Of a DNA stretch of 64,000 nucleotides, positions 35,415 through 43,538 are shown piece by piece (position 1 is the stretch's first letter; each line of letters starts with the position of its first letter). The DNA is from Mesorhizobium sp. WSM3860 (GTDB lineage: Bacteria; Pseudomonadota; Alphaproteobacteria; Rhizobiales; Rhizobiaceae). The position numbers and the translations under genes were made by a program. Where the stretch lies: NCBI RefSeq assembly GCF_002294995.1, contig NZ_NSGF01000023.1, positions 18,227-82,226 of the forward strand, in the 5' to 3' direction. A model generated the notes under the pieces. It did no database searches. It had not been told where the DNA came from and saw only the letters and a list, made by a program, of their open reading frames with translations.

Positions 35415-36059
35415 CTACTTCTCTTCGGCCTCAGCGGCCTCAGCTTCCGGCGCTGCCGGTTCGGCAGTCTCCTCCGTCTCCGGCTTCATTGCCGCGGAGC
35501 CGGCAATGGTCGCGATGGTGAAGTCGCGATCGGAGATCACCGGCTTGACGCCGGCCGGCAGGGCAACCGCCGAAATGTGGATCGAGTCGCCGATTTCGGT
35601 GCCGGCGAGATCGACGGTGATGAATTCGGGGATCGCGTTGGCAGGGCAATGGAACTCGACTTCGTGACGAACGATGTTGAGCACGCCGCCGCGCTTGATG
35701 CCGGGCGACTTGTCCTCATTGATGAAGTGGACGGGCACGTCGACATTGACCTCGGTGTCCTTGCCGATGCGCAGGAAGTCGACATGGACCGGGAAGTCCT
35801 TGACCGGGTCGAGCTGAAAATCCTTCGGCAGGACCTGGATCTTCTTGCCGTCGACATCGATCGTCGCGATCGTGGTCAGAAACCCGCCGCCGTGGATCTT
35901 GTAGAAGATGTCCTTGTAGTTGAGGGCGATCGCCAGGGGGGGCTGCTTGTCGCCGTAAATAACTGCAGGCACTTTGCCGTTGCGACGAACTGCACGGGCG
36001 GACCCCTTACCGACCTGTTCGCGCGCTTCGGCCTTGAGCTCGTAAGCCTCGTGGCTCAT
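35415..36059 (-). CDS. rplY: 50S ribosomal protein L25 (CTC/TL5 form)
   Basis: A 214-residue long-form L25 that binds 5S rRNA. The N-terminal L25 domain begins YELKAEAREQVGKGSARAVRR and includes VPAVIYGDKQPPLAI. The C-terminal TL5 beta-domain has VDVPVHFINEDKSPG, and a disordered Ala/Glu-rich tail ends the protein. It heads the rplY-pth-ychF block. In related genomes prs usually lies directly upstream; here about 9.7 kb separates them. Confidence 0.96.
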   Translation of the reverse strand: MSHEAYELKAEAREQVGKGSARAVRRNGKVPAVIYGDKQPPLAIALNYKDIFYKIHGGGFLTTIATIDVDGKKIQVLPKDFQLDPVKDFPVHVDFLRIGKDTEVNVDVPVHFINEDKSPGIKRGGVLNIVRHEVEFHCPANAIPEFITVDLAGTEIGDSIHISAVALPAGVKPVISDRDFTIATIAGSAAMKPETEETAEPAAPEAEAAEAEEK

Positions 36060-36440
36060 GGCATTTCCTTTCGCGTGTTATGGAGCGTTCGCGGCGGGCA
36101 AGCCCCTCCGTAAACGTCGAAAGCCGTCGCGGCCTTGCATAGTCGATCCAAACGCTTTTGGCTGTCCAAATGCTTTGGGGATCATGCAGGCCTGGCCGGC
36201 CTTCCTCCGCGTTGCCTCCAAGGGTGTCTACGCGGGTGGCGGCTCTATAGCGGAAGGCGACGAGAGGCGCAAGCCGTTGACCCGGAAGCCTTTGACCAAG
36301 GTCGGTTTGAGCATAGTCGACGCTTCCCCCTGACGCCAAGTTGGATCTGCCAGCCTGCTCCGAGCGCCGTCTGCGTCCGTCATGTAGCATCGGCCAGGTT
36401 TCAATCGTCCTTAGCATTGGAAGGACCTCTGGAGATCAAC
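36060..36440. other. Intergenic region between rplY and a glutathione transferase gene
   Basis: A 381-base divergent gap. It must include the rplY promoter and the GST promoter. Open frames here show no family resemblance, and I see no repeat or RNA gene. It is the left edge of the accessory-looking block that separates rplY from prs. Confidence 0.45.
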
Positions 36441-37094
36441 ATGAAACTTCTGTTCAGCCGCAATCCCAATCCTCGCCTCGCTGTCGCGACGGCGCGCTAT
36501 CTCAAGGCGGAGGTCGCGTACGAATTCGCGTCGCCCATGGCGCCTGGGCAAGCCGAGCGCTATCGCGCGCTGAACCCCAATTTGACCTTGCCCATCTTGG
36601 CCGGCCCGGGATGGAGCCTCTGGGAAGCCGATGCGATCGCCTGCCGGCTCTCACGCGACATGCGTTCGGATTTCTGGCGCACCGGCGACGACGAGCCGGA
36701 GATGATCCGCTGGCTGAGCTGGGGCAAGGAAAATTTCGTCAGGGCCTGCGACATGGTGCATTTCGAGCGCGGCACGAAACAGCGCTGGGGGCTGGGGCCG
36801 ATCGACAAGGCATTGGTCGAGGAGGGGCTGAGGCAGTTCCACGTGACAGCCGCCATCCTTGAAGCCGAGCTTTGCGGGCGCCAATGGCTGGTCGGCAATT
36901 CGGTTTGCTATGCCGACTTTCGTATGGCGACCTTTCTCGCGTTCAATGATGCCGCCCGGTTGCCGCTTGAGGACTATCCGTCGCTCAGGCGCTGGTATCG
37001 GCGGATCGAGGATATCGATGCCTGGCGCGACCCGTTCCAAGGGCTGGATGCGCCGCAACTGCCGCCGGTCAGCAGCGAGGCGGTGCCGGGCTAA
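36441..37094 (+). CDS. Glutathione S-transferase family protein
   Basis: A 217-residue two-domain GST-like protein starting MKLLFSRNPNPRLAVATARY, with GGAG eight bases upstream. The thioredoxin-fold half ends with the glutathione-site region ALNPNLTLPILAGPGWSLWE (about residues 44-63); the helical half follows (VGNSVCYADFRMATFLAF, with the N-capping YADF motif). The usual N-terminal catalytic Ser/Tyr/Cys is not clear. It might help detoxify electrophiles made by the neighbouring oxygenase; that is inference. Confidence 0.82.
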   Translation: MKLLFSRNPNPRLAVATARYLKAEVAYEFASPMAPGQAERYRALNPNLTLPILAGPGWSLWEADAIACRLSRDMRSDFWRTGDDEPEMIRWLSWGKENFVRACDMVHFERGTKQRWGLGPIDKALVEEGLRQFHVTAAILEAELCGRQWLVGNSVCYADFRMATFLAFNDAARLPLEDYPSLRRWYRRIEDIDAWRDPFQGLDAPQLPPVSSEAVPG

Positions 37095-37333
37095 GCAAGG
37101 ATTTTGAACGGTCCTTCTTGAATCGACGATGCCTGCGAGTCCGTGGGGGAAATGGCTATAGCCGCGCCGTCCGGACGATGGGCCTCGGGCCGGAACTCCG
37201 CATCCGCTGAACCAATCAACGGTCAAAGGACGCAAACTCAATCCCTCTCCCGGGCTCGTTTTGAAATCATCTCGCTCACTTAATTCTATAAAGTTTGTAG
37301 CCTTAATGAATAAAGCAGCGTGGAGAGGCGGAG

Positions 37334-37891
37334 ATGACGAAGAAGCTGGTGGTGGGGATATCCGGCAACCTGACCCGCCCGTCTAAGACCAAGGCCTTCA
37401 TCAGCCATATTGCCGGCGACGTCGCCGGCCGGATCGGTGCGGCACCTGCGGTCTTCGACATCGAGGACCTCGGTCCATCCTTTCCTCCGGCACGGCGCCT
37501 CGGCGATCTCGACCCGGCGGCGCGCGGGATCGTTGAGCAATTCGTCAACGCCGGCGTTCTGGTGGTTGGGTCGCCGACTTTCAAAGGCAGTTATACCGGC
37601 CTTTTCAAGCACTTGTTCGACCTCCTCGATCCGTCGTCACTGCGCGGAAAGCCAATCATTCTGGCGGCGACCGGCGGCGGTGAGCGCCATTCGCTGATCG
37701 TCGAGCACCAGTTGCGGCCGCTGTTCGGCTTCTTCGAGGCGCTGACGATGCCGACCGCGATCTACGCCTCGGACAAGGATTTTGCCGACGGCCTCCTAGT
37801 ATCGGAAGCCATCCACGCCCGCGCCCGGCAGGCGGTCGCCGAGGTTGTCAAGGCTGTTGGCGCCAGCCGCAACGTCGGCCTCGCCGCCTGA
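37334..37891 (+). CDS. NADPH-dependent FMN reductase (MsuE-like)
   Basis: A 185-residue flavodoxin-fold reductase that would supply FMNH2 to the following monooxygenase. The phosphate-binding loop is GISGNLTRPSKTKAFI (about residues 8-23), and the flavin region is VGSPTFKGSYTGLFKHLFDL (about 78-97). GGAGAGGCGGAG precedes the ATG. It is co-directional with the LLM monooxygenase (36-base gap) and the importer genes, the layout of sulfonate- or sulfone-use clusters. The exact MsuE/SfnF subtype cannot be fixed. Confidence 0.85.
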   Translation: MTKKLVVGISGNLTRPSKTKAFISHIAGDVAGRIGAAPAVFDIEDLGPSFPPARRLGDLDPAARGIVEQFVNAGVLVVGSPTFKGSYTGLFKHLFDLLDPSSLRGKPIILAATGGGERHSLIVEHQLRPLFGFFEALTMPTAIYASDKDFADGLLVSEAIHARARQAVAEVVKAVGASRNVGLAA

Positions 37892-37927
37892 CTCAAAACC
37901 AGTCTTTTCCGAACCGAAGGATCAGCC

Positions 37928-39292
37928 ATGACCAGCCCCAGCAAGTCTCGACAGATCAAGCTTGGCGCCTTCCTGCCCGGCGGCGGCCAGCATGTCGCGG
38001 CCTGGCGTCATCCGGACTCGCCGGCCGACGGTGCGACCAATTTCGAATTTCACAAGAAGCTCGCACTGGCCGCCGAGCGCGGCCTGTTCGATGCGTATTT
38101 CCTCGCCGACAATCTGACCGTCGGGCTCGGCGCCCGCGAAGGCGGCAACGCCAAGATCGCCGGTTTCGAGCCGGTGACTTTGTTCGCGGCATTGGCGCCG
38201 CTCACTACCCATCTCGGCTTCATCGCCACCGCCTCGACCACTTATGAAGAGCCTTACACGCTCGCCCGCAAATTCGCTTCGCTCGACCTTCTGTCGAATG
38301 GCCGGGCCGGCTGGAACGTGGTGACCTCAGCGGGCGACGACACGGCGCGCAACTTCAATCGCGACGTCCAGCCCAACCATGCCGAGCGCTACGCGAGGGC
38401 GCATGAGCATGTCGAAACCGTCAAGGCGCTGTGGGACAGCTGGGAAGACGACGCCTTCATCCGCGACAAGAAGACCGGCCGCTTCTACGACCAGGACAGA
38501 CTGCACGACATCAACCACAAGGGCGAGCATTTCAGCGTCAAGGGGCCGCTCAACGTGCCGCGGCCGGTGCAAGGCCATCCCGTGGTGGTGCAGGCCGGGC
38601 AATCCGAGGACGGTCGCAGGCTTGCGGCTGCCTCGGCCGAGGTGATCTTCACCGCACATCAGAACCTCACCTCCGCGCAGGAATTCTACCGCGATATCAA
38701 GGCGCGCGTGGCCGCGGCCGGCCGCGATCCGGCGCAGGTGCTGATCATGCCGGGTGTGGCGCCTTTCGTCGGCCGCACCGAGGAGGAAGCCCGCGCCAAG
38801 TACCAGCAGTTGAACGACCTAATCCTGCCGGAGGATGGCGTGGCGCTGCTCAACGCGCTTGCCGGCCAGACGCTCGACCTCCGGGACTATCCGCTCGACG
38901 GGCCGCTGCCGCCGAGCAAAGAGACCGAAGGCATGAGGAGCCGGCAGGCGCTGATCCGCCAGATCGCCGACGAACACAATTTTACGATCCGCCAGCTCTA
39001 TCAATGGGTGGCGACCGCGCGCGGCCACTATACGGTGATCGGAAGCGCCGCCCAGATCGCTGATCAGCTGGAGGAATGGTTCACCAGCGAGGCCGCGGAC
39101 GGCTTCAATATCCTGCCGCCCTGGCTGCCCGGCGCGCTCGACGATTTCGTCGACCTGGTCATCCCCGAACTGCAGCGCCGCGGCCTGTTCCGCACCGCCT
39201 ATGAAGGCAGGACGCTGCGCGAAAATCTCGGCCTCAGGCGGCCTGAGAATCCGTGGACGGTCGCACGCTCGACCGTGCTCGCCGCCGAATGA
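37928..39292 (+). CDS. LLM-class FMN-dependent monooxygenase (NtaA/DmoA/SnaA type)
   Basis: A 454-residue bacterial luciferase-like flavin monooxygenase, full length for the NtaA/SnaA/DmoA branch. Features include KLGAFLPGGGQHVAAWRHPD near the N-terminus, NFEFHKKLALAAERGLFDAY, STTYEEPYTLARKFASLDLL and GRAGWNVVTSAGDDTARNFN, with YYARAHE-type residues (RYARAHEHVE). It uses FMNH2 and O2, probably to cleave a C-S or C-N bond. Beside an FMN reductase and an SsuCAB-type importer, an organosulfur substrate is the best guess. Confidence 0.9.
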   Translation: MTSPSKSRQIKLGAFLPGGGQHVAAWRHPDSPADGATNFEFHKKLALAAERGLFDAYFLADNLTVGLGAREGGNAKIAGFEPVTLFAALAPLTTHLGFIATASTTYEEPYTLARKFASLDLLSNGRAGWNVVTSAGDDTARNFNRDVQPNHAERYARAHEHVETVKALWDSWEDDAFIRDKKTGRFYDQDRLHDINHKGEHFSVKGPLNVPRPVQGHPVVVQAGQSEDGRRLAAASAEVIFTAHQNLTSAQEFYRDIKARVAAAGRDPAQVLIMPGVAPFVGRTEEEARAKYQQLNDLILPEDGVALLNALAGQTLDLRDYPLDGPLPPSKETEGMRSRQALIRQIADEHNFTIRQLYQWVATARGHYTVIGSAAQIADQLEEWFTSEAADGFNILPPWLPGALDDFVDLVIPELQRRGLFRTAYEGRTLRENLGLRRPENPWTVARSTVLAAE

Positions 39293-39314
39293 TCCTCAAA
39301 CGAAAGGCAAGACG

Positions 39315-40163
39315 ATGATGATGCAGCACATCGAACGAGCGGTCGGCATCGGCGGGCGCAATGGCGGCAATGGCTTCGGCACCGAGGCCGTGCGGCTGGC
39401 CGGTCGCGCCTCGGCGCGGATCCTGTCGCGCTATGGCGTGCTTCTCGGCTTCCTGGCGCTCTGGCAGGTGGCGGCGGCGAGCGGCTGGGTCAACACGGCG
39501 GTGCTGCCGCCGATCGACACAATTGCCGTAGCGCTGTGGAAGGGGCTCGCCGGCGGCAGCCTGCTCGGCGATATCGCCATCAGCCTGCAGCGCGCCGGCC
39601 TCGCCTTCGCGGCGGCGGTCATCGTCGCCATTCCGCTCGGCCTCGTGATGGGGCAGGTGCGGGCGGTCGAAACCGCGTTGGACCCCATCCTGCAATTGTT
39701 CCGCCAGACTTCGGCACTGGCGCTCTATCCGGTGTTCATCCTGCTCCTGGGCCTGGGCGAGGCTTCCAAGGTGTTCGTGATTTTCTGGGCGACGCTCTTT
39801 CCGTTGCTGCTCAACACCATCAGCGGTGTGAAAGAGGTCGATCCGAAGCTGCTCGAAATGGCGCGCGTCTACGGCGCTCGGCGGCTGACCATATTCCGCC
39901 GCGTCGTGCTGCCGGGAGCCGTGCCTTCGATCTTCGTCGGCTTGCGGCTCGGCGCCACCACCGCGCTGCTGCTGCTGATTGCCTCCGAAATGATCGGCGC
40001 CAACAAGGGCATCGGCTTCCAGGTGATGAATGCGCAGTACAACTTCCAGATCCCGCTGATGTTCGCGGCGATCGTCATCCTCGCAGCCCTTGGCCTGATC
40101 GCCAACCAGGCGCTGGTTGGCCTGCAGCGGCGGCTCTGCCGCTGGAGCAACTCCGTCGGCTGA
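39315..40163 (+). CDS. ssuC: ABC transporter permease, sulfonate/nitrate type (SsuC-like)
   Basis: A 282-residue inner-membrane permease with six predicted helices (for example GVLLGFLALWQVAAASGW and AGLAFAAAVIVAIPLGLVMG). The EAA loop, which docks the ATPase, is visible as EVDPKLLEMARVYGARRLTI. The start is the first of three ATGs at 39315. The order permease, binding protein, ATPase with the flavin enzymes upstream supports uptake of an organosulfonate or related compound. Taurine or nitrate import is a family alternative. Confidence 0.82.
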   Translation: MMMQHIERAVGIGGRNGGNGFGTEAVRLAGRASARILSRYGVLLGFLALWQVAAASGWVNTAVLPPIDTIAVALWKGLAGGSLLGDIAISLQRAGLAFAAAVIVAIPLGLVMGQVRAVETALDPILQLFRQTSALALYPVFILLLGLGEASKVFVIFWATLFPLLLNTISGVKEVDPKLLEMARVYGARRLTIFRRVVLPGAVPSIFVGLRLGATTALLLLIASEMIGANKGIGFQVMNAQYNFQIPLMFAAIVILAALGLIANQALVGLQRRLCRWSNSVG

Positions 40164-40208
40164 GCAGCCAATCTTCCCAGTCATCCTGTAACCATGAAAG
40201 GCCGGACC

Positions 40209-41207
40209 ATGACCATCACACGCCGTTCATTTCTCCTGCGGGCCCCGCTTGCCGCCGGCATCATCGCCGCCGGTCTGCCCGGCATCGCCCGCTCGCAGGC
40301 CGCTTCCGTCAAAATCCGCTACCTCGCCAGCCGCGGCGGCATTTCCCCGCACGAACTCGCCGACGAACTCGGCTATTTCAAAGGCCTCGGCATCGAGCTC
40401 GAGAATGTCGGCTATGCGGCGGGGGGTCCGGAATCGCTGTTCGCGCTCGCCTCCGGCAGCGTCGATTTGGGTTCGGCCGCGACGCCGGCCGTGATCAACT
40501 CGATCGCCGGCGGCAATGACTTCGTCGCTGCCTATCCGAGCAACGGCATCAACAAGGATGTGAAAAGCGTCTTCTATGTGCTGGAAGACAGTCCGATCAA
40601 ATCGATCGCTGACATCGCCGGCAAGACGATCTCGGTCAACACGCTCGGCGCCCATCTCGACTACACGGTGCGCGAGGCGCTGCACAGTGTCGGCTTGCCG
40701 CCGGATGCGGCCAAACTGGTCGTAGTGCCGGGGCCGCAACTCGAGCAGACCCTGCGCTCGCATCAGGTCGATGTCGCCGGGCTCGGTTACTGGCAGGCGA
40801 CTTTCGCTGGCCAACTGGTCAGCAATGGCGGGGTGCGCGGTGTCTTCAACGACACCGATGTGCTCGGCGAGATCGCCGGCGGTTTCGTGGTGCTGCGGCG
40901 CGATTTCATCGCCGCCAATCCGGACGCTGCCCGCAACTTCGTCGAACAGTCAGCGCGCGCCGCCGACTGGTCGCGACAGAACCCCGACCAGACGCGCAAG
41001 CTGCTCGCCGACATCCTCAACAGGCGCGGCGAGAATGGCGAACTGGCGCGCTACTGGACCGGCTTCGGCCTTCGCGAGAAGGCGGCGGTGACCGACCGCG
41101 ACGTCGACTTCTGGGTGAGCATTCTAGAGCGTGACGGTCGTCTGCCGAAAGGCAAGCTCAAGGCCGCCGACATTCTCTACCGCCCGGGCGAAACCAAGAT
41201 CAACTGA
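40209..41207 (+). CDS. ssuA: ABC transporter substrate-binding protein (SsuA-like)
   Basis: A 332-residue periplasmic binding protein. The N-terminus has a twin-arginine-like export signal (TRRSFLLRAPLAAGIIAAGL, cleavage near residue 30). The mature NMT1/THI5-fold domain reads VKIRYLASRGGISPHELADE and GSVDLGSAATPAVINSIAGG. I took the ATG at 40209, with AAAGG seven bases upstream, over the ATG at 40194. It delivers substrate to the flanking permease and ATPase. Aliphatic sulfonate is likely but unproven. Confidence 0.82.
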   Translation: MTITRRSFLLRAPLAAGIIAAGLPGIARSQAASVKIRYLASRGGISPHELADELGYFKGLGIELENVGYAAGGPESLFALASGSVDLGSAATPAVINSIAGGNDFVAAYPSNGINKDVKSVFYVLEDSPIKSIADIAGKTISVNTLGAHLDYTVREALHSVGLPPDAAKLVVVPGPQLEQTLRSHQVDVAGLGYWQATFAGQLVSNGGVRGVFNDTDVLGEIAGGFVVLRRDFIAANPDAARNFVEQSARAADWSRQNPDQTRKLLADILNRRGENGELARYWTGFGLREKAAVTDRDVDFWVSILERDGRLPKGKLKAADILYRPGETKIN

Positions 41208-41224
41208 GCACGGAGGCAAGCGCC

Positions 41225-41986
41225 ATGGCCACCGCACGCGGCGGCGAGGTCACGATACGCGACCTGTCCAAATCCTTCACGCTCGGCGGGCGTCAGCTTG
41301 CCGTGCTGCGCTCGCTCAGCCTCGACGTCCGCTCCGGCGAGTGCCTCGTCATCGTCGGCGCCAGCGGCTCCGGCAAGACGACGCTGCTGCGCGTCCTGGC
41401 CGGGCTGGAGCGGGCCGACGGCGGCGCCGTCGCCATCGACGGGAGAGAGATCGAGGGCGTCGGCGAGGAACGGGCGGTGATCTTCCAGGAGTCGCGGCTG
41501 CTGCCCTGGCTGACCGTGCTCGGCAATGTCGCTTTCGGCCTTGAAGTGCGCGGCGTACCCAAGCCGGAAGCCGAGAAGCGGGCAAGCTTCTATATCGCTC
41601 TGGTCGGCCTCGCCGAATTCAGCGATGCCTACCCAAGACAACTTTCGGGCGGCATGGCGCAGCGCGTCGGCATCGCCAGGGCGCTGACCGTGCAGCCGGA
41701 AATCCTGCTGCTGGACGAGCCGTTAGGGGCTCTCGACGCCATGACCAAGATCTCCATGCAGGAGGAACTGGCGCGCATCTGGAACGAGGAGGACGTCACC
41801 ATGGTCTTGGTCACCCATGACCTCGAGGAGGCGATCTATCTCGCCGATAGGGTGCTGATCCTGCCCAAGGAAAAGGGCAAGGCGGCAAGGCTGATCGATG
41901 TCGATTTGCCACGCCCGCGCGACCGCAGCGAAACCCGCTTCGTGCGCTACCGCGAGGAGCTGCTGCGCGAGTTCGGCCTGCACTAA
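41225..41986 (+). CDS. ssuB: ABC transporter ATP-binding protein (SsuB-like)
   Basis: The 253-residue ATPase of the importer. Walker A is GASGSGKTTLLRVLAG (about residues 45-60), the Q-loop VIFQESRLLPWLT, the signature LSGGMAQRVGIAR (about 139-151), Walker B LLLDEPLGALDAMT and the H-loop VTHDLEEAI. The FQESRLLPW wording is typical of the nitrate/sulfonate/taurine class. It lies 17 bases after the binding-protein gene and ends the operon. Confidence 0.87.
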   Translation: MATARGGEVTIRDLSKSFTLGGRQLAVLRSLSLDVRSGECLVIVGASGSGKTTLLRVLAGLERADGGAVAIDGREIEGVGEERAVIFQESRLLPWLTVLGNVAFGLEVRGVPKPEAEKRASFYIALVGLAEFSDAYPRQLSGGMAQRVGIARALTVQPEILLLDEPLGALDAMTKISMQEELARIWNEEDVTMVLVTHDLEEAIYLADRVLILPKEKGKAARLIDVDLPRPRDRSETRFVRYREELLREFGLH

Positions 41987-42009
41987 GCAGACCTTATAGC
42001 GCTTGGAGG

Positions 42010-42453
42010 TCAGGCAGCATCTGCCGTTCGGTCGCCGCTCAACGCATCCCGCAACGCCCGGACTTTTCGGGTGAGGGCATCGATCTCGGCCGAGGTCATG
42101 CCTGAGCGCTCGACCAGCGTTTCGCCCAGACAGTTGCATTGCGTGAGCAGCGCCCGGCCGGCCGCGGTGAGATCGACCTGCACCTGCCGCTCATCGTCAT
42201 GGCTGCGCTGGCGGGTCACCAGCCCCGCCTGTTCCATGCGCTTGACCAGCGGCGTGACGGTGCTCGATTCCAGCGCCAGCCGGCGCGCTATGGTGCCGAC
42301 CGACATGCCATCGGCCTCTCCAAGCGCATTGAGCACGAGATACTGGGGATAGGTGATCCCCATCGCGTCGAGCATGGGCTTGTAGGTGCGGTTGATCGCC
42401 ATGCTCGTGGCGTAGAGTGCGAAACAGAGCTGATTGTCCAGCGGCAGAGGCAT
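42010..42453 (-). CDS. OhrR-type MarR-family regulator (organic-peroxide sensor)
   Basis: A 147-residue winged-helix repressor. Its N-terminus PLPLDNQLCFALYATSMAI is the OhrR signature, with the peroxide-reactive Cys at residue 10. ITYPQYLVLNAL carries the hydrogen-bonding Tyr residues, and two further cysteines at residues 106 and 108 could form the disulfide of the 2-Cys OhrR class. The DNA-binding region is SSTVTPLVKRMEQAGLVTRQ. It is divergent from an alpha/beta hydrolase gene, not an ohr gene. Repeated TATCGCGA boxes lie between them, so it probably represses both itself and the hydrolase. Confidence 0.9.
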   Translation of the reverse strand: MPLPLDNQLCFALYATSMAINRTYKPMLDAMGITYPQYLVLNALGEADGMSVGTIARRLALESSTVTPLVKRMEQAGLVTRQRSHDDERQVQVDLTAAGRALLTQCNCLGETLVERSGMTSAEIDALTRKVRALRDALSGDRTADAA

Positions 42454-42505
42454 CGCGCCAATTTCCTTTTGTCGACGTCGCGAGGCTATTTAACACAAAA
42501 CAAGA

Positions 42506-42585
42506 TATCGCGACACATATTATCGTAGACAAGACGTGGCGGCTGCGATAGGCATTTCATTATCGCGATATCATTTATCGCGACA
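42506..42585. promoter_or_regulatory. Candidate OhrR-type operator boxes
   Basis: TATCGCGACA (42506-42515), the perfect palindrome TATCGCGATA (42561-42570) and TATCGCGACA (42576-42585) lie between the divergent regulator and hydrolase genes. The last two are 15 bases apart centre to centre and end 18 bases before the hydrolase start; the first lies 53 bases from the regulator start. Confidence 0.7.
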
Positions 42586-42603
42586 TTGACCAAGGAGATT
42601 GAG

Positions 42604-43467
42604 ATGACTGAAGCTTCGCATGCGAAGGCTGGCTCGGGCAGCGGCACGATCACCACCAAGGACGGCACGCAGATCTACTACAAGGATTGGGGCACCGGTC
42701 AGCCGGTTGTCTTCCACCATGGCTGGCCGCTGAGCAGCGACGACTGGGATGCCCAGATGCTGTTCTTCCTCTCCAGGGGCTATCGGGTCATCGCCCATGA
42801 CCGTCGCGGCCACGGCCGTTCCAGCCAGACGGACACCGGCAATGAGATGGACACGTACGCCGCCGATGTGGCGGCGCTGGCTGCGCATCTCGACCTCGAG
42901 GACGCCATCCATGTCGGGCATTCCACAGGCGGTGGCGAAGTGGCGCGCTATGTCGCGCAGTACGGTTCCGGAGGCCGCGTCGCCAAGGCTGTGCTGCTCG
43001 GCGCGGTGCCGCCGATCATGCTCAAGACCGATGCCAATCCCGGCGGCCTGCCGATCGAAGTGTTCGACGGCTTTCGCTCAGCGCTGACAGCGAACCGCGC
43101 CCAGTTCTTCCGCGACGTTCCGGCCGGTCCGTTCTACGGCTTCAACCGTCCGGGCGCGACGGTGTCGGAAGGCGTCGTCGACAATTGGTGGCGGCAGGGC
43201 ATGATGGGCAGCGCCAAGGCGCATTACGACTGCATCAAAGCGTTTTCGGAAACCGACTTCACCGAGGACCTGAAGAAGATCGAGGTGCCGGTGCTGGTCA
43301 TGCATGGCGACGACGACCAGATCGTGCCGATCGCGGATTCGGCCCTGCTCGCGATCAAACTGCTCAAGAAGGGCGAGCTCAAAGTCTACAAGGGCCTTCC
43401 GCACGGCATGGCGACGACCCATGCGGACGTCATCAATGCCGACCTCCTGGCCTTCTTCCAGGCTTGA
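42604..43467 (+). CDS. Alpha/beta hydrolase, non-heme chloroperoxidase-like
   Basis: A 287-residue Ser-type alpha/beta hydrolase. The oxyanion element HHGWPLSSDDW lies near residue 39. The nucleophile elbow is GHSTGGG (about residue 104), and the acid and base are in MHGDDDQIVP and LPHGMATTH. This is the cofactor-free haloperoxidase/perhydrolase pattern. AAGGAG lies nine bases before the ATG. Divergent pairing with an OhrR-like sensor suggests a role in coping with organic peroxides or hypochlorite; that is inference. Confidence 0.9.
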   Translation: MTEASHAKAGSGSGTITTKDGTQIYYKDWGTGQPVVFHHGWPLSSDDWDAQMLFFLSRGYRVIAHDRRGHGRSSQTDTGNEMDTYAADVAALAAHLDLEDAIHVGHSTGGGEVARYVAQYGSGGRVAKAVLLGAVPPIMLKTDANPGGLPIEVFDGFRSALTANRAQFFRDVPAGPFYGFNRPGATVSEGVVDNWWRQGMMGSAKAHYDCIKAFSETDFTEDLKKIEVPVLVMHGDDDQIVPIADSALLAIKLLKKGELKVYKGLPHGMATTHADVINADLLAFFQA

Positions 43468-43480
43468 GTCCCAGCGCCAA

Positions 43481-43508
43481 AAAGCACCCGCCGTCGGGCG
43501 GGTGCTTT
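43481..43508 (-). terminator. Bidirectional terminator between convergent genes
   Basis: A perfect 12-bp stem (43481-43492 with 43497-43508) and a four-base loop. Five Ts follow on the minus strand (exporter gene side) and three on the plus strand, so it serves the minus-strand gene best. Confidence 0.85.
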
Positions 43509-43538
43509 GCTCGCTGGAGCTCGTTCGGAGCAGCCGGC

